Source of the DNA: Acidimicrobiales bacterium
Lineage (GTDB): Bacteria > Actinomycetota > Acidimicrobiia > Acidimicrobiales > Iamiaceae
Assembly (NCBI GenBank): GCA_030447445.1
Contig: JAUJOW010000007.1
Span: 80,333-136,823, forward strand
DNA: 56,491 nt
Direction of reading: 5' to 3'
Shown here: in pieces, positions 50,875 to 56,491 of the stretch
Layout: the number at the start of each line of letters is the position of its first letter
Numbering within the stretch: position 1 is the first letter of the stretch
Program-made: the position numbers and the translations under genes
The notes under the pieces: generated by a model
Databases searched by the model: none
Seen by the model: only the letters and a program-made list of their open reading frames with translations
What the model was told of the DNA's origin: nothing

Positions 50875-51972
50875 TCAGCTGTGGCCGGCGCCGGCGGCGG
50901 CGAGGCCGGACTCGCCGACCAGGCGGTCGAGGGCAGCGGCGGCGGCGCCGCTGTCGATGGACGCGATCGACGCCTGCACGCCGGCCGCCATGTCATCGAC
51001 CAACCCGCCCACGACCAAGGCGGCGGCGGCGTTGAGCACGACGATGTCGCGATGCGGTCCGGCCGCGCCGGCGAGGACGGCCCGGGCCAGGCCGGCGTTG
51101 CAGGCGGGATCACCGCCGCGGAGGTCAGCGACCGTGGCCGGACCGATGCCGAGCTCGAGCGGGTCGATGGAGAGGGACCGAACCTCTCCATCGCGCAGCT
51201 CGACCACGTTCGACGCCGTGGTGGTGGTGATCTCGTCGAGCCCGTCGCCGCCGTGCACCACCCACGCCCGCTCGGCGCCGTGGGCGGCCAGCACCCGGGC
51301 CATGCGTTCGGCCATGGCCGGGTCGCTGACGCCGACCAGGAAGCGGCGGGCCCGCGCCGGGTTGGCGAGGGGACCGAGGAAGTTGAAGACGGTGGGCACG
51401 CCCAGCTCGCGCCGGGCGGGCCCGGCATGGCGCATCGAGGCGTGGAAGCGGGGGGCGAAGCAGAACCCGATGCCGGCCCCCTCCACGCACCGGGCCACCC
51501 CCTCGGGGCCGAGGTCGATGACCACGCCGAGCGCCTCGAGCAGGTCGGCGGACCCGCACGATGACGACGCCGCCCGGTTGCCGTGCTTGCACACCCGGCC
51601 CCCGGCACCGGCCACCACGAGCGCCGACAGCGTCGACACGTTGATGGAGTGGTGGCGGTCCCCACCGGTGCCGACGATGTCGATGGTGGGACCGCCTTCG
51701 GGGAGGGTGACGTGCTCGGCGGCGTCGAGCATGGCGCCGAGCAGGCCGGTGAGCTCGTCGACGGTCTCCCCCTTCATGCGGAGGGCCACGATGAACCCGG
51801 CGATCTGGGCCGGGCTGGCGTCCCCGTCGAGGATGGCCTCCATCGCCGCCGCCGCCGCCGTGCTGCTCAGATCGTGCCTGGCCGTGAGCGGTCCCAGCAC
51901 GGCCGGCCAACCGCCGAGCTCGGCGAGGCGGGGTCGGGTCCGCGGGGGCGGCGCGGGGGTGGGCTCGGTCAT
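50875..51972 (-). CDS. trpD: Anthranilate phosphoribosyltransferase
   Basis: A 365-residue TrpD for the second step of tryptophan synthesis. IDIVGTGGDRHHSINVSTL, VCKHGNRAASSSCGSADLLE, FAPRFHASMRHAGPARRELG and VFNFLGPLANPARARR are family motifs in order; LDEITTTTASNV follows. ATG at 51972. A GATACT box at 51979-51984, 6 bases upstream, suggests a leaderless message. No other trp gene nearby. Confidence 0.95.
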   Translation of the reverse strand: MTEPTPAPPPRTRPRLAELGGWPAVLGPLTARHDLSSTAAAAAMEAILDGDASPAQIAGFIVALRMKGETVDELTGLLGAMLDAAEHVTLPEGGPTIDIVGTGGDRHHSINVSTLSALVVAGAGGRVCKHGNRAASSSCGSADLLEALGVVIDLGPEGVARCVEGAGIGFCFAPRFHASMRHAGPARRELGVPTVFNFLGPLANPARARRFLVGVSDPAMAERMARVLAAHGAERAWVVHGGDGLDEITTTTASNVVELRDGEVRSLSIDPLELGIGPATVADLRGGDPACNAGLARAVLAGAAGPHRDIVVLNAAAALVVGGLVDDMAAGVQASIASIDSGAAAAALDRLVGESGLAAAGAGHS

Positions 51973-51978
51973 GGCGCC

Positions 51979-51984
51979 AGTATC
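51979..51984 (-). promoter_or_regulatory. -10 box for trpD
   Basis: GATACT on the minus strand, 6 bases before the trpD ATG. It differs from TANNNT at the first base, so support is moderate. Confidence 0.35.
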
Positions 51985-51998
51985 GCCGCGCCGCTCCG

Positions 51999-52004
51999 TA
52001 CGTC
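51999..52004 (+). promoter_or_regulatory. -10 box for aminoglycoside kinase gene
   Basis: TACGTC, 7 bases before the GTG at 52012; the last position departs from TANNNT. Divergent from trpD with only 39 bases between start codons. Confidence 0.3.
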
Positions 52005-52011
52005 GACCGCC

Positions 52012-53012
52012 GTGACGTCCTCCGCACGGCCGGACGTGGTGGTGCCCGCGGCCTTCGCCGATTGGACGATCGGCCGGGAGGGGGAGGCCGGGAGGGCCTG
52101 GATCGAGCGCCTTCCGGCCCTGGTCGAGGCGGCGTGTGCCCGCTGGCACCTGACGGTCGACGGTGCGCCGACCCATGGCAACGTGGCCCTCGTGGTGCCC
52201 GTGCGGGCCGCCCACGGCACCGCCGCCATGTTGAAGGTGTCCTGGGTGGAGGACGAGACCGAGCACGAGGCGCTGGCGCTGCGGGCCTGGGGCGGGGCCG
52301 GCGCCGTGCGCCTGCTCGCCGCGACCGCTGACGACGGCCACCACCCCGCCGCCGGGGTCGACCCCGACCGCACGCTGCTCCTCGAGCGTCTCCACGGTGA
52401 CCGCACGCTGGTCAGCGTCGACGACGACGAGGCGGCCACCGTCGCCGCCGCCGAGGTGCTGGCCGGGTTGCACCTGCCACCCGTGCCGGGCCTGCGAACC
52501 CTCGGCGCCATCGCCGCCCAGTGGATCGAGGAGCTGCCCGACGAGTCGGCGCTGCTCGGCCATCCCCTGCCCCACTCGCTCCTCGACGCCGCCGTGGCCA
52601 CCTGTCGTGAGCTCGGCCCGGACCACAGCCCGGTGCTGCTCCACGGCGACTTCCACTACGAGACGTGCTGGCCGCCGACCGGGCCCGGTGGCTGGCCATC
52701 GACCCCAAGCCGGTATCCGGCGACCCGGGCTTCGACGTGGTGCCGCTGCTCTGGAACCGCTGGGAGGAGCTGGTGGCCACCGGCGACGTGGCCGCCGCCG
52801 TCCGCCGCCGCTTCGACGTGGTCGTCGACGTCGCCGGGATCGACCGGGAGCGGGCCCGACGCTGGTCGGTCACCCGGGCCGTCGACAACGTCCTGTGGGC
52901 CGGGCAACGCGACCGCACCGACTGGGCGGCGGTGCAGCGCACGATCGCCGAGGCGCTCGCTTCCCCCGCTAGTCCCACCAGAGGTCGCCGGCCAGCACGC
53001 CCCGGGCGATGA
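52012..53012 (+). pseudogene. Aminoglycoside 6-phosphotransferase-like kinase, one apparent frameshift
   Basis: The protein resembles APH(6)/streptomycin 6-kinase: VVVPAAFADWTIGREGEAGR, HGNVALVVPVRAAHGTAAML KVSW, then VLLHGDFHYE at about residue 217. There the frame breaks near 52663; restoring one base gives HGDFHYENVLAADRARWLAI DPKP, exactly the kinase active site, and the rest (GDPGFDVVPLLWNRWEELV) follows in the new frame. Repaired length is about 334 residues. Real substrate may not be an antibiotic. The 3' end overlaps the acyl-CoA dehydrogenase gene by 44 bases on the other strand. Confidence 0.85.
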
Positions 53013-54138
53013 GGCCGAGCTGCACCTGGGAGGTGCCCTCCACGATGGTGAGCTGCCGGGCGTCGCGGTAGTACAGCTCCATGGGGTGGTCCTTCATGTA
53101 GCCGGCGGCGCCCAGCAGCTGCAGGCACACCCCCGAGGCCCGCACCGCCACCTCGGTGGCGTGGTACTTGGCCATCGACAGGTAGGGGACGAACTCCTTG
53201 GTGAACTGGCCCCGGTCGGCCATCCACGCCGCCCGGTAGGTGAGCAGCCGGGCGGCCTCGATGTCGACGGCCAGCTTGGCGATCTCCCACTGCACGCCCT
53301 GGAAGTCGGCGATGGTCTTGGTGAAGGCCGGCCGCTCCTTCACGTACTCGGTGGCGTACATCAGCGCCCCCTCGGCCAGGCCGATGCCCCGGGCAGCCAC
53401 GATGGGGCGCATGGCGTTCAGGCCGTGCATGGCCAGGCGGAACCCCCCCACCTCGCCGATGACGTTGCCGGCCGGGACACGGGCGTCGGTGAGCAGCAGC
53501 TCGCCGGTGGCCACGCCCCGGACCCCCATCTTGCGGTCGAGCGACCCCACCTCCACGCCCTCCGAGCCCCGTTCGACGATGAAGGCCGTGATCGAGTCGT
53601 GGTCGCGGGAGGTCACGTCGGGTGCCGTCTTGGCGAACACCGTGTACCAGTCGGCCTGGGCCACGCCGGAGATCCAGCACTTGGTCCCGTTGAGCACCCA
53701 GTCGTCGCCGTCGCGGACGGCCTTGGTCCTCATGCCCATGACGTCGCTGCCGGCCTGGGGCTCGGACAGGCAGAAGGCCGCCCGCTGGGACCCGTCGGCG
53801 ATGGGGGCCACGTAGCGCTGGTTCTGCTCGGGCGAGCCGGCGATCATCACCGGGCCGGTGGGCAGGCGGGTGAGCAAGAGCATGAGCGCGGCGGCGTTGG
53901 AGTACTTGGCCACCTCCTCGATGGCCAGCGTGAGGCCGAGGATCCCCGCCCCTGAACCGCCGTGCTCGGTGGGGATGCACAGGCCCAGCAGCCCGGCGTC
54001 GCGGAACACCTCGAAGAGGTCCTCCGGGTACGTGTCGGTCTCGTCGATGTCCCGGGCCCGGGGCTTGACCTTGTCCTGGGCGAGGCGCCGGCACGTCTCC
54101 TGCAGCGCCAGCAGCTCGTCGGGCAGCTCGAAGTCCAT
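52969..54138 (-). CDS. Acyl-CoA dehydrogenase
   Basis: A 389-residue enzyme. FCLSEPQAGSDVMGM and KCWISGVAQADWYTVFAKT are the FAD loops; the catalytic Glu lies in YRDARQLTIVEGTSQVQLGL. LLGAAGYMKDHPMELYYRD is typical of short-chain-type dehydrogenases. Substrate unknown. ATG at 54138 is chosen because a TAGCGT box (54146-54151) lies 7 bases upstream, which excludes the GTG at 54147. Confidence 0.93.
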   Translation of the reverse strand: MDFELPDELLALQETCRRLAQDKVKPRARDIDETDTYPEDLFEVFRDAGLLGLCIPTEHGGSGAGILGLTLAIEEVAKYSNAAALMLLLTRLPTGPVMIAGSPEQNQRYVAPIADGSQRAAFCLSEPQAGSDVMGMRTKAVRDGDDWVLNGTKCWISGVAQADWYTVFAKTAPDVTSRDHDSITAFIVERGSEGVEVGSLDRKMGVRGVATGELLLTDARVPAGNVIGEVGGFRLAMHGLNAMRPIVAARGIGLAEGALMYATEYVKERPAFTKTIADFQGVQWEIAKLAVDIEAARLLTYRAAWMADRGQFTKEFVPYLSMAKYHATEVAVRASGVCLQLLGAAGYMKDHPMELYYRDARQLTIVEGTSQVQLGLIARGVLAGDLWWD

Positions 54139-54145
54139 GCCGGGC

Positions 54146-54151
54146 ACGCTA
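54146..54151 (-). promoter_or_regulatory. -10 box for acyl-CoA dehydrogenase gene
   Basis: TAGCGT on the minus strand, 7 bases before the ATG at 54138; leaderless pattern that fixes the start. Confidence 0.5.
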
Positions 54152-54162
54152 CCCAGGAGCGG

Positions 54163-54672
54163 TCAGGCGGGGAGGCGGAGGGGCATGCGCAGCTCGCACT
54201 CGTCGATGCGGGGGTCGGGTTCATAGGCGATGGCCTGCCCGGTGGCCTCGAACCCGAGGCGCTCGTAGAAGCGGCGGGCGTGGGCGTTGCGCTCCACCAC
54301 CCAGAGCCGCAGCGCCCGACCCCCGCTGGCCACGGCCCAGTCCCTCACCTCGGCCACGAGCGCCTCGGCCACGCCGATCCCCCGGAACGCCGGGGCCGCC
54401 CACAACGAGTTCATGGTCACCACGTCGTCGGAGGTGCGGTAGGCGCTCACCATGCCGGCCACCTCGTCGTCGACCTCGGCGAACCAGGTGCCCTGATCGC
54501 CTCCCGTGGCGGTGCCTTCGGCCACCCGGGCCCACTGTTCGGCCGGGCGAGCCTCGGCGTCGGCCAGCCGGGTGGCGTAGGCGCCGGGGCTGTCGGCGAT
54601 GGCGGCGAGACGGACCCGGTTGAGCAGGGGACCGTCGTCGGGGCGGATGCGACGGACGGTGATCACGGCCAT
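54163..54672 (-). CDS. GNAT family N-acetyltransferase
   Basis: A 169-residue acetyltransferase: VRRIRPDDGPLLNRVRLAAI, the acetyl-CoA loop APAFRGIGVAEALVAEVRDW (usual Q/RxxGxG/A pattern) and ERNAHARRFYERLGFEATG. Acceptor unknown. ATG at 54672 with GCGAGG directly upstream. Confidence 0.88.
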   Translation of the reverse strand: MAVITVRRIRPDDGPLLNRVRLAAIADSPGAYATRLADAEARPAEQWARVAEGTATGGDQGTWFAEVDDEVAGMVSAYRTSDDVVTMNSLWAAPAFRGIGVAEALVAEVRDWAVASGGRALRLWVVERNAHARRFYERLGFEATGQAIAYEPDPRIDECELRMPLRLPA

Positions 54673-54688
54673 CCTCGCCCCGCCGCGG

Positions 54689-54940
54689 TCATGCCGTACG
54701 TCGTCGTTGGCGCATGATCCGCCGCCGCTCCCGCTCCGTGCAGCCGCCCCAGACGCCGTCCTTCTCCCGAACCCCGAGGGCGTGCTCGAGGCACGCCTCC
54801 TGCACAGGGCACTCGGCACAGACCTCCTTGGCCTGATCGGCCTCCTCGTCGGTCACGGGGTGGAAGATCTCGGGATCGATTCCTCGGCAGGCAGCGTGGT
54901 TGCGCCAGGACTGCGGGTTCATCGTGGACAGCTCGCTCAT
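54689..54940 (-). CDS. WhiB-family iron-sulfur regulator
   Basis: An 83-residue WhiB-like protein with the four cluster cysteines (AACRG, then CAECPVQEAC), the turn GVWGGCTERERRR and a basic C-terminal DNA-contact tail RRIMRQRRRTA. Size and GVWGG turn resemble WhiB2/WhmD, the division-linked member, but WhiB1-type cannot be excluded. ATG at 54940 is chosen; ATG at 54922 is possible. A promoter lies at 55033-55061. Confidence 0.9.
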   Translation of the reverse strand: MSELSTMNPQSWRNHAACRGIDPEIFHPVTDEEADQAKEVCAECPVQEACLEHALGVREKDGVWGGCTERERRRIMRQRRRTA

Positions 54941-55032
54941 CACGGTCGGATCGGGATCGCGCCGCCCTGCGGGGCTGCGGATCATGGTCGAAGGCCCGCC
55001 GGGGCCGCAGCGGCCGCTCGACAGGACGGTCG

Positions 55033-55061
55033 AGTATTGCCTGGCCCCTGGCCGGGGTCAA
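55033..55061 (-). promoter_or_regulatory. whiB promoter
   Basis: On the minus strand TTGACC (55061-55056) and AATACT (55038-55033) are 17 bases apart. A start near 55026 leaves a leader of about 85 bases before the whiB ATG, unlike the leaderless pattern nearby. The rest of 54941-55237 holds the glpD promoter and nothing else I can identify. Confidence 0.6.
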
Positions 55062-55205
55062 AGCCGATCCCCGCCCCCCGACGTGCTCGTTGCGTGCCGA
55101 AGCGGTCGCCCTCCGTGCCGGTAGGACAACCGTTGCTGACGAGCAGCGGTCGCGAACACCGGAGGCCCCGGCGGCCAGGTGGCGGGCCGGTCGGTCATGC
55201 CCTCA

Positions 55206-55211
55206 TAGGAT
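55206..55211 (+). promoter_or_regulatory. -10 box for glpD
   Basis: TAGGAT, 26 bases before the GTG start of glpD, leaving a short leader. No clear -35 or GlpR-type operator seen. Confidence 0.45.
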
Positions 55212-55237
55212 CATGCCATGCACGACAGGTGGCGCCG

Positions 55238-56491
55238 GTGATCGGGCCGGGCTGGTTCGATCGGAGCGACGCCCTTCGCCGGCTGGCCGAGGATCCCTTC
55301 GACGTCCTCGTGGTCGGCGGCGGCATCACCGGGGCCGGCTGCGCCCTCGACGCCGCCTCCCGGGGCCTGCGCACCGGCTTGATCGAGCGGGACGACTTCG
55401 CCTCGGGCACGTCGTCGAAGTCGTCCAAGCTCGTCCACGGCGGGCTGCGCTACCTGCAGCAAGGCGAGATACGCCTGGTCTACGAGGCGCTCCACGAGCG
55501 CCAGCGGCTGACCCGCAACGCCCCGCACCTCGTCAAGGTGCTGCCCTTCCTCATCCCGATGTTCACCGGCAAGGACGGCCTGGTGAACCCCAAGCTGGCC
55601 CGTGCCCTCGGGACGGCGATGTGGCTGTACGACCTCACCGGTGGCGCCCGCATCGGCAAGCTGCACGACCGCCTGACCGCCGACGAAGCTCTCGCCCACA
55701 TGCCCACCCTGCGCCGTGACCGGCTGGCGGCGTCGTACCTCTACTACGACGCCCAGGCCGACGACGCCCGGCTCACCCTCGCCCTGGCCCGTACCGCCGC
55801 CCTCGACCAGGGCGCCGCCGTGGCCAACCGGGTGCGGCTGGTGGGCATCCGCAAGGACTCCGAGGGCCGGGTACGGGGTGCCGAGGTCGAGGCCGACGGC
55901 GACCGGTTCGACGTGCGCTGCGCGGCCGTCGTCAACGCCACGGGGGTGTGGGCTGACGACGTGCGGGCGGTCGACGAGGGCACCCACCCCCACTCGATCC
56001 GCCCCGCCAAGGGCATCCACATCACCGTGCCGTGGGAGCGGGTGCAGAACGACATCGCCGCCGTGGTGCCGGTCCCCAAGGACCGGCGCTCGGTCTTCGT
56101 CGTCCCGTGGCCGCCGCCGGGCACCGGGAGCGGCCGCCCCCTGTTCACCTACATCGGCACCACCGACACCGACTACGACGGGCCCGTCGATGACCCTCGC
56201 TGCACGTCCGACGACGTGGCCTACCTGCTCTCGGCCATCAACTTCTCCACCAGCACCACGATCACCGATGCCGACGTCACCGGCACCTGGGCCGGTCTGC
56301 GGCCTCTCGTCCGGTCGGCCGCCAACGGGCGCACCGCCGACCTGTCCCGGCGCCACGCCGTGACCACCTCGAGCTCAGGCATGGTGACCATCACCGGGGG
56401 GAAGCTCACCACCTACCGGGAGATGGCCGCCGACACCATCGACGAGGTGGTCGACCAGCTCGACGGCCGGCTCGACGCCCGAATCGGCCGC
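55238..56491 (+). CDS. glpD: Aerobic glycerol-3-phosphate dehydrogenase, 3' end outside window
   Basis: GlpD oxidises glycerol-3-phosphate and passes electrons to quinone. 418 codons are open to the window edge. FAD loop VLVVGGGITGAGCALDAASR, then RDDFASGTSSKSSKLVHGGL RYLQ, RRDRLAASYLYYDAQADDAR, VNATGVWAD, RPAKGIHI and the late VTITGGKLTTYREMAAD, all GlpD marks. GTG at 55238 is the only in-frame start near the homology. It uses the product of glpK at 28.4 kb. Confidence 0.95.
   Translation, partial: MIGPGWFDRSDALRRLAEDPFDVLVVGGGITGAGCALDAASRGLRTGLIERDDFASGTSSKSSKLVHGGLRYLQQGEIRLVYEALHERQRLTRNAPHLVKVLPFLIPMFTGKDGLVNPKLARALGTAMWLYDLTGGARIGKLHDRLTADEALAHMPTLRRDRLAASYLYYDAQADDARLTLALARTAALDQGAAVANRVRLVGIRKDSEGRVRGAEVEADGDRFDVRCAAVVNATGVWADDVRAVDEGTHPHSIRPAKGIHITVPWERVQNDIAAVVPVPKDRRSVFVVPWPPPGTGSGRPLFTYIGTTDTDYDGPVDDPRCTSDDVAYLLSAINFSTSTTITDADVTGTWAGLRPLVRSAANGRTADLSRRHAVTTSSSGMVTITGGKLTTYREMAADTIDEVVDQLDGRLDARIGR

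Noticed and set aside
52012-53012. Acquired antibiotic resistance cassette
   Set aside because: No mobile element flanks it, base composition equals its surroundings, and chromosomal APH(6)-like kinases are common in actinobacteria.

Overview
The window comes from a very GC-rich actinobacterium. Evidence for this: mraZ-first cell wall genes, a WhiB regulator, a SepH-type cell division protein, DUF3040, a class F sortase, a DUF222 HNH endonuclease, a PimB'-like mannosyltransferase and polyprenol-phosphate-mannose synthase, two ROK kinases and MenC. Very high third-position GC and gene content make the class Acidimicrobiia my best guess, but that is inference. Genes are densely packed, with many 1-4 base start/stop overlaps (ATGA, GTGA, TGATG). 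Many first genes have a TANNNT -10 box only 6-9 bases before the start codon, so leaderless transcription seems common.

Region 1 (1-9.9 kb, minus strand) is the division and cell wall (dcw) cluster in the order mraZ, rsmH, ftsL-like, ftsI, murE, mraY, murD, ftsW, murG (cut by the window edge). murF, normally between murE and mraY, is missing. The ftsI 3' end and murE carry four apparent indels. The rsmH leader holds a long inverted repeat and a dispersed structured repeat. Region 2 (9.9-15.9 kb): lipoate ligase-like gene, menC and an HNH nuclease gene; then three tandem 57-bp repeats; then a stretch where a minus-strand Pro-rich anchored protein and a plus-strand ECF transporter S component have both lost their 5' ends; then an acyl-CoA dehydrogenase and a ROK kinase.

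Region 3 (16-24.5 kb): a MoxR/DUF58/transglutaminase operon, a frameshifted DUF222 HNH gene, a methyltransferase, DUF3040 and dinB. Region 4 (24.5-35.4 kb): nudix, carboxylesterase, polyprenol-P-mannose synthase, a small membrane protein, a fused remnant joining the start of pfkA to the end of a threonine aldolase gene, glpK, an ACT protein, an AlaC-like aminotransferase, a zinc alcohol dehydrogenase, a SRPBCC protein with a perfect 54-bp tandem duplication, pyrophosphatase and sortase.

Region 5 (35.4-50.1 kb, all minus) is a long chain of coupled genes: zinc ribbon, NYN, SepH-like, queG, pimB'-like, degenerate acyl-CoA synthetase, membrane protein, SRPBCC, ArsA-like ATPase, small acidic protein, a coiled-coil SMC-like protein lacking Walker A, baeRF and ROK glucokinase. 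Part of this (pimB', acyl-CoA ligase, SRPBCC, ArsA) matches the Rv2188c-Rv2184c order of mycobacteria as I remember it. Region 6 (50.2-56.5 kb): membrane-anchored protein, trpD, frameshifted aminoglycoside kinase, acyl-CoA dehydrogenase, GNAT, whiB and glpD (cut by the window edge).

At least nine apparent indels and two truncation junctions occur in otherwise normal genes. Local sequence or assembly error is at least as likely as real gene decay, and should be tested first. No tRNA, rRNA, CRISPR array, prophage or insertion sequence was recognised.
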